From positions 3,021 through 16,037 of the forward strand of contig DJWH01000062.1 in NCBI GenBank assembly GCA_002441525.1: DNA of 13,017 nucleotides. The letters are read 5' to 3'. The notes under the pieces are model-generated. The model was not told where the DNA came from, did no database searches, and saw only the letters and a program-made list of their open reading frames with translations. Position 1 is the stretch's first letter. The number at the start of each line of letters is the position of its first letter. Below are positions 5,915-13,017 of the stretch, in pieces. This DNA comes from Acholeplasmataceae bacterium UBA6235 (GTDB lineage Bacteria; Bacillota_I; Bacilli_A; Acholeplasmatales; UBA5453). The position numbers and the translations under genes were made by a program.

Positions 5915-7144
5915 ATGTTTAATCACTCATTTCAAAAATTAAATCGTAATCGAACGAGTGTAGTTTTTAATGCTGTTTATATCATCTTCACCGTGTTTGT
6001 TGTATTTGTACTATTGAGTATCAGGGATATTTCGTATAAAAAACTATACAGTGAAATCCCATTTTACTCTGAATCCATGATGATCTCCACTGGTACCTTT
6101 AGCAACAAGTACCCGAATGGGCTACAGATTAACAGTGAAAAGATGATCAATCTTAGAAATGAATTTGATTACGTCACCCATATTTTTGATGTGAGTTTAT
6201 CCACCAATACAAATCAGCATATCGATATAGTAGCTACAAATGAAACATTTATCGATACAGGTGTACCTGTTCAAAATTTCAAATACATGAATGTTCAAGT
6301 CGAACAAATTCAATTATTATATGGACAAACTTGGTCACCACACTCAATTCAAGCTGTTACCATCGTCGATGAAGACACCGCGAGACTCGTTTTCGGATAC
6401 ACAAACGTGGTCGGTGAAACCATTGAAACTGCAAAAGGTAGTTTAACCATTGTTGGTGTGGTATCAAGCACATCCTATCGAGAACAAAGAATCAACCGTT
6501 CATCAGCACAAGATGAAGTTATTCATGACCATCTATTCCCCACTACAATCTATATCCCAATCGAATATGCAAGAAGTCAACAACTGATCTATGACATTGA
6601 ATACTTAGTGATAAAAGATGATAGACCCCTATCTAAATCGGTCAGTGTATTGTCAAATATGCTGGGGCTATCCACACTAGATACAGGTTTTATCGTAACC
6701 AAAAATTCGATTGTCGATGAAGAAATGACTTCATCTGGTGCTTTTTTTCAAATGATTATCTCGTTATTAGGCGTTTTCATTGTATTAGGCAGTATCAATA
6801 TCATCAATATCACCACCTATTCAAAAAATACTGAGAGAAAACTATTGGGTATATACCGTGTGATTGGTGCTAGTAGATTTCAACTTCAACTAATCAATCT
6901 ATATGAATCCATATTTATAGGCCTAGGAACAACCCTATTTGCAATAATTTTGGGTATTATAGCGATTGTAATTTATGGGTTGATCTCCAACACACTAGGT
7001 TATATCGTTTGGACTCAAATGTTTCAATATACTTGGATAGCTGTTTTGATAGTTACCCTATTGTTAGCTTTAATCCATAGTAGCAGTCTTCATTTATTCT
7101 TGAAGAAACCCGTATTATCACTGATTAAGGAGCTGAAATCATGA
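5915..7144 (+). CDS. ABC transporter permease, FtsX/MacB type (subunit 1)
   Basis: The protein has 409 residues in the MacB layout: one N-terminal span (about 17-36), a large external domain (about 40-272, MacB_PCD-like), then three C-terminal spans (about 276-299, 332-356, 373-392) forming an FtsX domain. The loop after the second span, with ERKLLGIYRVIGASR, is the conserved coupling region that contacts the ATPase, and the end PVLSLIKELKS is typical of the family. Such permeases do not usually form a channel across the membrane but transmit ATPase motion to the outside (mechanotransmission). AAGGGAG (5901-5907) precedes the ATG by 7 nt, 15 bp after the secreted-protein gene. The stop overlaps the next permease start (ATGA), so the two should form a heterodimer. 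Confidence 0.85.
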   Translation: MFNHSFQKLNRNRTSVVFNAVYIIFTVFVVFVLLSIRDISYKKLYSEIPFYSESMMISTGTFSNKYPNGLQINSEKMINLRNEFDYVTHIFDVSLSTNTNQHIDIVATNETFIDTGVPVQNFKYMNVQVEQIQLLYGQTWSPHSIQAVTIVDEDTARLVFGYTNVVGETIETAKGSLTIVGVVSSTSYREQRINRSSAQDEVIHDHLFPTTIYIPIEYARSQQLIYDIEYLVIKDDRPLSKSVSVLSNMLGLSTLDTGFIVTKNSIVDEEMTSSGAFFQMIISLLGVFIVLGSINIINITTYSKNTERKLLGIYRVIGASRFQLQLINLYESIFIGLGTTLFAIILGIIAIVIYGLISNTLGYIVWTQMFQYTWIAVLIVTLLLALIHSSSLHLFLKKPVLSLIKELKS

Positions 7145-8268
7145 CAGAAAAAGACATCATCATTCATAGCTCTAAAAATAGAATATTATTTACGATGATT
7201 GGGTTGGTATTATCAGGGATCGTTTTAGTGATTTCGATGTTTTATCTCGAAGCATTGTCTCATAGCATATCCAAAAGTATCCCATTAAAACCCAATGAAT
7301 ACCATTTGTTTATGGATGAAACCAGATTTGAATCTGTCCCTAAAAATTACTATTTAACACTCAAAGAAAACATGACAAAAGTCATTCCATTCATTCTAAG
7401 AGATGATGTATATTCATCCAATCAAATCCAAATTATAGGTACAGATTTAGATGGTTTAAAACTCTATCAAAACCAACAATTCTATGACCTTGAAATCACG
7501 CAAACTTTAACAACGACTACCGCTTATCCCAAAATCAGTGTGGATACATCATTCTACGCTTTGGTATCCAATCCAATCATACAACTCCATACAGGCACCT
7601 TTGAAATTCAATCGGTGTTTGAATTGAAAAATGGCGTAGATACGCCATACCCTGTCATATTGATGGACTTACATGCCATGGCTAATCATATTGATAGTTC
7701 GATTCGCAACAATGCTTCTGGTATTGAAAAATTTTATATCGAGCATTATTATATTCAAAGTCCACTGTCTATCGATGAAACGGTATTATCCTTAGAAATG
7801 ATGTATGGTGATCCAGCTATCATGGCGTTTTTACAAACCCATGAGTCACTATTAAAGGAAAGAATGGAAACCTTCCTTTTAATCGAAAGTATACCGGTCA
7901 TCATCTTCATATTGATATTGTTATTTTCATGGATCAACATCTTTATTGCGATACAACTAACCATTAAAGAAAGACGACCATTTTACGCCATTCTTTCAAT
8001 ACTTGGTATGAATGTTAAACGACTGCATAAACTGATTATCATAGAATTCTTTTACATCAGTATTGTGTCTGCTTTAATCAGTGTGGTTTTAGGGATTTTA
8101 ATCGCCATACCGGTGATTGCTTTCACGCAAGGGTTATCTTTTCAATGGGTGGATTGGTGGAAGATTTTACTGGTTTTTGTAGCCATTGTGATTGTCCCTG
8201 TAGGTCAGTCGATGTTCTCGGTTCGATTCATCCGATACAAACATTTTTCGAAAGTATCTTTAGCTTAA
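7141..8268 (+). CDS. ABC transporter permease, FtsX/MacB type (subunit 2)
   Basis: This 375-residue second permease has the same topology: span 1 at about 14-36, an external domain of about 210 residues, and spans near 250-272, 301-327 and 340-360. The FtsX coupling loop is recognisable but diverged (KERRPFYAILSILGMNVKRLHKL). The external domain is a little shorter than in subunit 1 and shares little obvious identity with it, so the pair is an old asymmetric heterodimer rather than a recent duplication. The ATG overlaps the previous stop, implying balanced synthesis. The ATPase gene follows after 13 bp. The substrate is unknown; the co-encoded secreted proteins are the obvious suspects, either as molecules the cell must resist or as functional partners. 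Confidence 0.85.
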   Translation: MTEKDIIIHSSKNRILFTMIGLVLSGIVLVISMFYLEALSHSISKSIPLKPNEYHLFMDETRFESVPKNYYLTLKENMTKVIPFILRDDVYSSNQIQIIGTDLDGLKLYQNQQFYDLEITQTLTTTTAYPKISVDTSFYALVSNPIIQLHTGTFEIQSVFELKNGVDTPYPVILMDLHAMANHIDSSIRNNASGIEKFYIEHYYIQSPLSIDETVLSLEMMYGDPAIMAFLQTHESLLKERMETFLLIESIPVIIFILILLFSWINIFIAIQLTIKERRPFYAILSILGMNVKRLHKLIIIEFFYISIVSALISVVLGILIAIPVIAFTQGLSFQWVDWWKILLVFVAIVIVPVGQSMFSVRFIRYKHFSKVSLA

Positions 8269-8281
8269 GTGAGGTCAATCT

Positions 8282-8935
8282 ATGTATAACTTAAATAATG
8301 TCTATAAAAGCTACGATAAAGAAAAAACATTCGTCATTAACAATTTGTCTTTATCCTTCAATCAAGGCGATTTTATCGCCATCATTGGTAAAAGTGGTTC
8401 CGGCAAAACCACTTTATTGAATTTGTTATCGACGATTGATCTACCCGATCGAGGGTTGTATGTGTTTAACGAACAAAACTTAAACAAACTATCATTAGAC
8501 GCCTTGGCTTTATTTCGAAACAAACACATTGGGGTAGTCTTTCAAGAGTATAATTTGATTCCAGAGTATACCGTGAAACAAAACATTTTATTACCAACCG
8601 TATTCTCAAAGGCTAAACAAGCCAATGCTTTTGATGAGATTGTTGAAAAACTAGGTATAAATCATTTGATTGATAAAAAGGCGAAACTGCTGTCTGGTGG
8701 TGAACAACAAAGGGTTGCTGTAGCGCGTGCAATCATTAACAAACCATCCCTCGTCCTAGCGGATGAACCCACAGGTAATTTGGACCCAGATAATGCTGAA
8801 CAATTGTATGAGATGCTTAAAAACATCAACCAATCCGGTACGACTGTCATCATCGTCACACACAATTTAACGATGGCAGAAAGATTTAATACCATTTATG
8901 AACTGAAATCAGGTCAATTAGTGAAGTTGAAATAA
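8282..8935 (+). CDS. ABC transporter ATP-binding protein, MacB/LolD type
   Basis: The 217-residue nucleotide-binding subunit has every motif intact: Walker A GKSGSGKT (36-43), Q-loop in [13 protein letters not shown], signature LSGGEQQR (137-144), Walker B with D161-E162 in [10 protein letters not shown], and switch H194 in VTHN. EPTGNLD, the length and the Q-loop context are those of the LolD/MacB/FtsE branch, which pairs with FtsX-type permeases such as the two encoded just upstream. GTGAGGT (8269-8275) is the ribosome binding site. It is the last gene of the cassette. No terminator follows, so some transcripts may run on into the small gene at 9026. Confidence 0.92.
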   Translation: MYNLNNVYKSYDKEKTFVINNLSLSFNQGDFIAIIGKSGSGKTTLLNLLSTIDLPDRGLYVFNEQNLNKLSLDALALFRNKHIGVVFQEYNLIPEYTVKQNILLPTVFSKAKQANAFDEIVEKLGINHLIDKKAKLLSGGEQQRVAVARAIINKPSLVLADEPTGNLDPDNAEQLYEMLKNINQSGTTVIIVTHNLTMAERFNTIYELKSGQLVKLK

Positions 8936-8973
8936 AAATTTGACAGCTAATGGTTGAATTCTACGTATAACTT

Positions 8974-9001
8974 TGATATATCCCTTGTTTTGTAGTAAAA
9001 T
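8974..9001 (+). promoter_or_regulatory. Promoter of the DUF4177-like gene
   Basis: TTGATA (8974-8979) and TAAAAT (8996-9001) are spaced by 16 bp, predicting a start near 9008 and a very short leader. A strong ribosome binding site, AGAGGAGG (9011-9018), lies 7 nt before the ATG at 9026. TTGAAT (8954-8959) with TATATC (8977-8982) at 17 bp is a second possibility. Confidence 0.55.
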
Positions 9002-9025
9002 GATATCAAAAGAGGAGGATTTACC

Positions 9026-9271
9026 ATGTATAAAACAGTCGTTATCGATCGTATTAAAAAGGCACACGAACGTGCAGTTAAAGTAGAAGAAGTCATCAAT
9101 CAATATGAAGCAGATGGTTGGGACTACATCAATTGTATGGGTACCGCGAAACAAGAAACCATCCTTGTATTCCAACAAAATCCAACCGCTAAACTCAATA
9201 AAGATATCAATAAAGGTATCCAAGAAGTGAAGGGTAAACTCAATCAAATCGTGGATGTCATTAAGAAATAA
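9026..9271 (+). CDS. Small DUF4177-like protein
   Basis: The protein has 81 residues without signal peptide or membrane span. The first ~52 residues fit the DUF4177 pattern: MYKTVVI strand, a helix ending in I-N-x-Y-x-x-D-G-W (G31-W32), then a closing strand TILVFQQ. The remaining ~30 residues (NKDINKGIQEVKGKLNQIVDVIKK) form a lysine-rich amphipathic helix beyond the usual domain. Function is unknown for the family; small cytoplasmic beta-alpha-beta proteins of this kind are often highly expressed, and the strong ribosome binding site here fits that. It faces guaA and shares a bidirectional terminator with it. Confidence 0.7.
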   Translation: MYKTVVIDRIKKAHERAVKVEEVINQYEADGWDYINCMGTAKQETILVFQQNPTAKLNKDINKGIQEVKGKLNQIVDVIKK

Positions 9272-9293
9272 ATCACATCAAAAACAAATGAAA

Positions 9294-9320
9294 AGCGCTG
9301 GCAATTTGCCAGCGCTATTT
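9294..9320. terminator. Bidirectional terminator between converging genes
   Basis: AGCGCTGGCAA (9294-9304) and TTGCCAGCGCT (9306-9316) are perfectly complementary around one base; in practice this is a stem of about 9-10 bp with a small loop. On the plus strand ATTTTTATT follows. On the minus strand the stem is followed by TTTT from the AAAA at 9291-9294. It serves both the small gene at 9026 and the guaBA operon. Confidence 0.9.
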
Positions 9321-10850
9321 TTATTCCCATTCAATGGTGCCGGGTGGTTTGGATGTGATGTCATAAACGACACGTCCAACCCCCTTAACCTCATTGGTGA
9401 TTCTTGAAGATACTTTGGATAATACATCATAAGGGATGTGAGCGAAATCCGCGGTCATCCCGTCAATCGAAGTCACTGCACGAATCGCTAACACATATTC
9501 ATAACTGCGGTTGTCACCTTTGACACCCACCGTTTTGATTGGTGTGAGCACCGTGAAGTATTGCCACACGGTTGAGTTCAAACCGTGGGCTAAGAATTCA
9601 TCTCTTAAGATTTGATCGCTGTCAGCGACGATTTTCAGTTTTTCTTCGGTAACATCACCGATGATTCTAATCGCTAAACCAGGACCTGGAAAAGGTTGTC
9701 TTTGAACCAAAGCTTCGGGTAATCCTAGCGCTTGACCGAGTTTTCTAACCTCATCTTTAAACAACGTATTTAAGGGTTCAATTAGCTTTAAATTCATCTC
9801 TTTAGGTAACCCACCAACATTGTGGTGAGACTTGATTGTTTTCGCATGCTTTGTCCCAGATTCAATCAAATCGGTATATAACGTACCTTGTGCAAGGAAA
9901 GTCGCGTTCTTTAATTTCTTGGTTTCAGCTTCAAATACTTCAATGAATGTCTTACCAATGATTTTTCGCTTGTCTTCGGGATTTTCTACCCCTTTGAGTT
10001 TTTCTAAGAATAACCCTTTCGCATCCACAACGACCAAGTTCAATTGAAAGTTTTGTTTGAAATAATCGGCCACTTCTTGACCTTCATTTTTACGTAATAG
10101 CCCATGGTCAACAAAGATACAGGTGAGTTGTTTGCCAATCGCTTTATCGAGTAATGCGGCGGCGACACTCGAGTCGACACCTCCTGATAAACCTAGAATC
10201 ACTTGTTGATCCAAAACCGTATTTTGGATTTTTTCCACTTGAGATTCGATGAAGGTTGACATCGACCAAGTACGTGACGCTTCGGTCAATTTGACAAACT
10301 GTTCTAACATGTGAAGCCCTCGTTCGGTATGTGTTACTTCAGGGTGGAATTGAATCCCGAATAAACGTCTGGCTAGGTGTCTCATCATCACATGTTCTGT
10401 GGTACTGCTTTTAGCGGTACAGACAAAAAATGGGGGTAATACTTTCACTTGATCCCCATGACTCATCCATACCGATGTGGTTTTACCTAAACCAGCGGTT
10501 AAAGGATTTTCATCAATCAGGTCAATGTGTGTTTTACCAAACTCATGGTGTTGACTACCTTCGACATACCCACCCAATAAATGAGCCATCAGTTGCATCC
10601 CATAACAAATCCCTAAGATGGGGATGTCTAGTTCAAACAATTGTTTTGGTACAGTAAAGCTGTCTTGGTCATAAACCGAATGTGGCCCACCCGATAAAAT
10701 GAGGCCTTTAATCGAAGGGTCTTGTTTTAATACTTCTAATGAAATATCGTGTGGGACGAGTTCGCTATATACGCCAAGTTCGCGAATGCGTCTTACGATC
10801 AATTGGTTGTATTGACTACCAAAGTCTAAAACAAGGATTTTATCATTCAT
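9321..10850 (-). CDS. guaA: GMP synthase (glutamine-hydrolysing)
   Basis: GuaA converts XMP, ATP and glutamine to GMP, the last step of guanine nucleotide synthesis. The 509 residues are normal full length. The N-terminal class I glutamine amidotransferase domain has nucleophile C82 in GICYGMQL and the H169-P-E171 pair of QFHPEV. The ATP pyrophosphatase domain has the P-loop SGGVDS (222-227) in [16 protein letters not shown]. The C-terminal dimerisation domain has the signature [10 protein letters not shown] and ends in [13 protein letters not shown]. The ATG lies inside the end of guaB (ATGAATGA, 8-bp overlap), so translation of the two is coupled and they form a guaBA operon read from the minus strand. 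It ends at the shared terminator at 9294. Confidence 0.98.
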   Translation of the reverse strand: MNDKILVLDFGSQYNQLIVRRIRELGVYSELVPHDISLEVLKQDPSIKGLILSGGPHSVYDQDSFTVPKQLFELDIPILGICYGMQLMAHLLGGYVEGSQHHEFGKTHIDLIDENPLTAGLGKTTSVWMSHGDQVKVLPPFFVCTAKSSTTEHVMMRHLARRLFGIQFHPEVTHTERGLHMLEQFVKLTEASRTWSMSTFIESQVEKIQNTVLDQQVILGLSGGVDSSVAAALLDKAIGKQLTCIFVDHGLLRKNEGQEVADYFKQNFQLNLVVVDAKGLFLEKLKGVENPEDKRKIIGKTFIEVFEAETKKLKNATFLAQGTLYTDLIESGTKHAKTIKSHHNVGGLPKEMNLKLIEPLNTLFKDEVRKLGQALGLPEALVQRQPFPGPGLAIRIIGDVTEEKLKIVADSDQILRDEFLAHGLNSTVWQYFTVLTPIKTVGVKGDNRSYEYVLAIRAVTSIDGMTADFAHIPYDVLSKVSSRITNEVKGVGRVVYDITSKPPGTIEWE

Positions 10851-11970
10851 GGTAGTTCGGGGATGCTTTCATGTGTTTCACATCGTGGGGATGGGATTCT
10901 TTCAATCCAGCGTTGGTAATCTTCATGAATCTGGCGTAGAGTTTCATGTCTTCAATGGTCTTACACCCACAATAGCCCATACCAGAACGTAAGCCACCCA
11001 TCATTTGATAAATGACATCGTTGATTGGACCTTTGAAAGGCACACACGCTTCAATCCCTTCAGGAACCAACTTATTGAGTTCTTTAACCCCACCTTGGAA
11101 GTAGCGGTCAGATGACCCTCGTTGCATGGCGGTTAAAGACCCCATGCCAATGTAGGTTTTGTATTTTAAACCATCGTGCTCGAAAATCTCACCAGGGGAT
11201 TCAGTACACCCTGCAAGTAAACTACCCATCATCACACAGTCTGCACCAGCTGCCAAGGCTTTAGGAATGTCCCCAGACAGTTTAATCCCGCCATCGGCGA
11301 TGATGCCGACTTTGTATTGTTTCGCTACCGAATACACATCGTTGATGGCAGACAGTTGTGGGACACCTACCCCAGCAACCACGCGGGTCGTACAAATTGA
11401 CCCAGGACCTACCCCAACTTTCAGACAGGTTGCACCAGCGTAAATGAGGTCGATGGCTGCTTGTGCAGTGACGATGTTCCCACCAATGATGTCTAATTCT
11501 GGGTATTTTTGACGTATCGATTTGATCGTATCGATGACGCCTTTGGAATGTCCGTGAGCAGAATCTACCGCGATGATATCCACCCCTGCAGATACCAACG
11601 CATCGATTCTTTCTAAGGTATTCTTAGAAACACCCACCGCTGCCCCAACACGCAGTCTACCCAATTCATCCTTGGTTGCGTCCGTTTCACTAAATGTGGC
11701 TGATTTAACCATTTGTATTTCTTTCACTTGGTCTTCAATCGACATATTCTTATGAATGATGCCTAAGCCACCCAGTTTCGCCAAAGCGATGGCCATCGTT
11801 GACTCTGTCACCGTATCCATCGCTGCCGATAATACTGGGATGGCTAACGAGATCTTTTTAGTCAATTTCGTATCGAGTTTGACCTGAATAGGTACCACTT
11901 CGGAATACGATGGCACCAACAATAAATCATCAAATGTATAACCCTCCGCGGTTATCTTTTCTTTTAACAT
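10843..11970 (-). CDS. guaB: IMP dehydrogenase lacking the CBS module
   Basis: GuaB oxidises IMP to XMP with NAD+, the committed step to GMP. Catalytic features are present: C193 in [15 protein letters not shown], the mobile-flap R289-Y290 pair in [10 protein letters not shown], nucleotide-binding DGGIKLSGD and GMGS, and the N-terminal [10 protein letters not shown]. At 375 residues it is about 110 shorter than ordinary IMPDH. The missing part is the Bateman domain (two CBS motifs) that normally sits after the QVxEIxxVK helix. Here K89 runs almost directly into [13 protein letters not shown] (about 101-113) through a ~10-residue linker. The core looks intact, so it should be active but without CBS-mediated ATP/GTP control. 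The start ATG has a GGGGGA ribosome binding site, and guaA overlaps the end. Confidence 0.96.
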   Translation of the reverse strand: MLKEKITAEGYTFDDLLLVPSYSEVVPIQVKLDTKLTKKISLAIPVLSAAMDTVTESTMAIALAKLGGLGIIHKNMSIEDQVKEIQMVKSATFSETDATKDELGRLRVGAAVGVSKNTLERIDALVSAGVDIIAVDSAHGHSKGVIDTIKSIRQKYPELDIIGGNIVTAQAAIDLIYAGATCLKVGVGPGSICTTRVVAGVGVPQLSAINDVYSVAKQYKVGIIADGGIKLSGDIPKALAAGADCVMMGSLLAGCTESPGEIFEHDGLKYKTYIGMGSLTAMQRGSSDRYFQGGVKELNKLVPEGIEACVPFKGPINDVIYQMMGGLRSGMGYCGCKTIEDMKLYARFMKITNAGLKESHPHDVKHMKASPNYHE

Positions 11971-11997
11971 GAACCCTATCCCCCTTATTTATCAGCC

Positions 11998-12006
11998 ATT
12001 TTATCA
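11998..12006 (-). promoter_or_regulatory. Putative extended -10 promoter of guaBA
   Basis: On the minus strand TGATAAAAT (TG at 12006-12005, hexamer TAAAAT at 12003-11998) is an extended -10. The -35 region is poor (GGGTTA at 17-18 bp), which is compatible with an extended -10 promoter. The leader would be only about 20 nt, so there is no room for a riboswitch or attenuator between promoter and guaB. Confidence 0.55.
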
Positions 12007-12013
12007 TAGATAA

Positions 12014-12050
12014 GGGTAAAATAACCCAGTAAAATTGTAAAATAAGGGGT
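12014..12050. repeat. Repeated GTAAAATAA elements upstream of guaBA (possible operator)
   Basis: GTAAAATAA occurs at 12016-12024 and again at 12037-12045, exactly 21 bp apart (two helical turns), with a partial copy GTAAAAT at 12029-12035. The first copy is embedded in GGGT-N6-ACCC (12014-12027), a short inverted repeat over the -35 zone of guaBA. The arrangement resembles a regulator site, but the AT-rich background makes chance possible. Confidence 0.35.
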
Positions 12051-12068
12051 TAAGCGGTTTCACTGGGA

Positions 12069-12097
12069 TTGATGATTTTATGTGCAGGTGTTACAAT
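12069..12097 (+). promoter_or_regulatory. Promoter of the CPBP-family gene
   Basis: TTGATG (12069-12074) and TACAAT (12092-12097) are separated by 17 bp, with a TG at 12089-12090 giving an extended -10. Start is predicted near 12104. AAGGAAG (12128-12134) is the ribosome binding site, 8 nt before the ATG at 12143. The gene is transcribed divergently from guaBA. Confidence 0.7.
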
Positions 12098-12142
12098 CAA
12101 ATAGAAACGAATCAATACTAACTAAAAAAGGAAGAAACACTG

Positions 12143-12931
12143 ATGCAAAAGAAAGCACTACTCGGTTTAATCATTGCTTGGCTATCGTATATCCCTCTAG
12201 GGTTTTGGATTGTCGAAACCCATACCTTCGGAGCGATTTATGATGGCTTGAATTTATCACAATCCATCCTCAGGTATTACATCACAGAAAATGCCTTTGA
12301 CTTGGCATTTATGGGTATATTAACCATCGGACTATTTATCCTTGTTATCCATCGCTTTAAATACACCAAAGAAACCCATTTTAGAATCACAAACCTCACC
12401 AAAATCGTGGTGTTATCGACCGTTTTAATGGCCATCCTTGGTATGGTTATTCAAGTATTCATCGTCGGTACTACCCACCCATTCCATGCGTACTTAGGTG
12501 AATACATCAAACAACTCTTATGGGTGGGTATGGTAGAAGAATTGATCTTTAGAGGGTATATTTTCATCGAGTTACTGAAACTAAAAACAGACAAATTCAA
12601 ACTTATTTATGTGGTTTTGTTATCTGCTTGGATGTTTTCAATCATCCACTTACCCGCTTATTTCTTATATAATAGCAATTATGATTTCTTTTCTATCTTC
12701 TGGCGTCTATTGTTTCCGTTTATGATAGGGATACTTTACGCTTATCTACTATATATGAATAAAGACATCATTTCGCTCATCTTCATTCACGCTACCTCCA
12801 ACATGATATCCAATTATACCGGAACCATAGGCCTGGTTTGGGTCATTCTATTTTGGATAGGTTTGATCGGATATACTTACTATTCTTATGTGGTTTATAA
12901 ACGAAGTAAAATACAAATGAAAGTAGAATAA
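12143..12931 (+). CDS. CPBP (CAAX protease / Abi family) intramembrane metalloprotease-like protein
   Basis: The protein has 262 residues and about seven or eight membrane spans. The three CPBP (Abi, CAAX protease and bacteriocin-processing) signatures appear in order: E132-E133-L-I-F-R137 (EExxxR) in VEELIFRGYIF, H169 in FSIIHLP, and H216-A-T-S-N220 (HxxxN). These glutamate and histidine residues form the active site facing the membrane. Bacterial members include bacteriocin immunity or maturation proteins and regulators of membrane proteins, but most have no known substrate. It stands alone behind its own promoter, with guaBA between it and the secreted-protein cassette, so a shared role is not indicated. 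The stop codon falls within the first unit of the tandem hairpin repeats. Confidence 0.85.
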   Translation: MQKKALLGLIIAWLSYIPLGFWIVETHTFGAIYDGLNLSQSILRYYITENAFDLAFMGILTIGLFILVIHRFKYTKETHFRITNLTKIVVLSTVLMAILGMVIQVFIVGTTHPFHAYLGEYIKQLLWVGMVEELIFRGYIFIELLKLKTDKFKLIYVVLLSAWMFSIIHLPAYFLYNSNYDFFSIFWRLLFPFMIGILYAYLLYMNKDIISLIFIHATSNMISNYTGTIGLVWVILFWIGLIGYTYYSYVVYKRSKIQMKVE

Positions 12932-13001
12932 TCGCAATCTTTATTCTATGATAAGTTAATAAAGTAGAATAAGATGCCTTGTTATTCTACGATAGATGGA
13001 A
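12920..13001. repeat. Two tandem ~41-bp hairpin repeats at the end of the CPBP gene
   Basis: AAAGTAGAATAA occurs at 12920-12931 and 12961-12972. TTATTCTA-(T/C)-GATA occurs at 12941-12953 and 12982-12994. Both pairs are exactly 41 bp apart. Each unit is a stem-loop with arms TAGAATAA / TTATTCTA (8 bp, extended by G-U in unit 1 and G-C in unit 2) and a 9-nt loop of different sequence. Arms are conserved while loops and linkers diverge. No T-run follows, so a standard terminator is not indicated. The array may continue beyond the window. Confidence 0.65.
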
Positions 13002-13017
13002 TATATAAAACAAAAAA

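Noticed and set aside
626..7144. UGA read as tryptophan (Mycoplasma code)
   Set aside because: TGA ends several intact genes including ATGA overlaps at 626-629 and 7141-7144, and conserved tryptophans use TGG.
4355..8935. Direct assignment of the cassette as a lactococcin 972-type bacteriocin system
   Set aside because: The secreted proteins are about 230 residues after processing, much larger than that ~90-residue family, and the permeases are ordinary MacB/FtsX types rather than the DUF1430 type; only the general layout is similar.
8940..8971. TTGACA (8940-8945) with TATAAC (8966-8971) as a promoter
   Set aside because: The individual hexamers are good but the 20-bp spacing is too long; TTGATA-N16-TAAAAT downstream fits better.
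8918..9247. Minus-strand open frame of 109 codons
   Set aside because: It is antisense to the DUF4177-like gene, which has a good promoter, a strong ribosome binding site and a recognisable domain; the antisense translation resembles nothing and crosses the control region.
9321..11970. Plus-strand open frames opposite guaA and guaB (for example 10430-10657, 11159-11443)
   Set aside because: They lie antisense to two certain enzymes, lack ribosome binding sites and have cysteine/proline-rich low-likelihood translations.
11971..12142. Purine riboswitch or PurR box upstream of guaB
   Set aside because: The leader after the predicted start is only about 20 nt, and no purine-aptamer core or clear CCGAAC-type box was found.
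12920..13017. Start of a CRISPR array
   Set aside because: Only two units, the repeated parts are split arms of a hairpin of 8-13 bp with changing sequence between, and no cas gene is present.

Overview
The window looks like chromosomal DNA of a low-GC, wall-less or Firmicutes-type bacterium. AT-rich codon use, purine-rich Shine-Dalgarno sites and compact operons all fit. UGA acts as a stop: several genes end in TGA, including ATGA stop/start overlaps at 626-629 and 7141-7144, and tryptophan is TGG. This argues against Mycoplasma/Spiroplasma and fits an Acholeplasma-like mollicute or a relative. That placement is inference; no rRNA or other marker is present.

Layout. (1) 20-325: C-terminal piece of an ADP-ribosylglycohydrolase, cut by the window edge or damaged. 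(2) 348-3166: a three-gene metal/redox operon made of a small CxxC metal-binding protein, a P1B-type heavy-metal ATPase without its own HMA domain, and a Crp/Fnr-family (FLP-like) regulator. It has an FNR-type box at the class II position of its own promoter and a clear terminator at the end. (3) 3456-4144: a stand-alone VWA (MIDAS) protein with its own terminator. (4) 4263-8935: a five-gene cassette of two secreted Tyr-rich proteins of unknown function, two FtsX/MacB-type permeases and a MacB/LolD-type ATPase, behind a dyad and a promoter. (5) 8974-9316: a small DUF4177-like gene ending in a bidirectional terminator. (6) 9321-11970, minus strand: guaB-guaA for GMP synthesis, with a GuaB that lacks the CBS (Bateman) module. 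(7) 12069-12931: a CPBP/Abi-type membrane protease-like gene transcribed divergently from guaBA, followed by two tandem hairpin repeats at the window end.

How the parts fit. In the first operon the regulator carries the FNR-type ExxSR recognition motif, and the promoter carries the matching TTGA-N6-TCAA box, so autoregulation is well supported from both sides. The regulator has only two cysteines (C10, C108), which suits a disulfide switch better than an iron-sulfur cluster. The layout resembles, from memory, the orfX-orfY-flp operons of Lactococcus lactis.

The best candidate for an undescribed system is the 4355-8935 cassette. Two probably paralogous Sec-exported proteins are encoded just upstream of a MacB-like ABC transporter with two permease subunits. 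This resembles toxin/self-protection or envelope-stress modules, but no function can be assigned from sequence alone.
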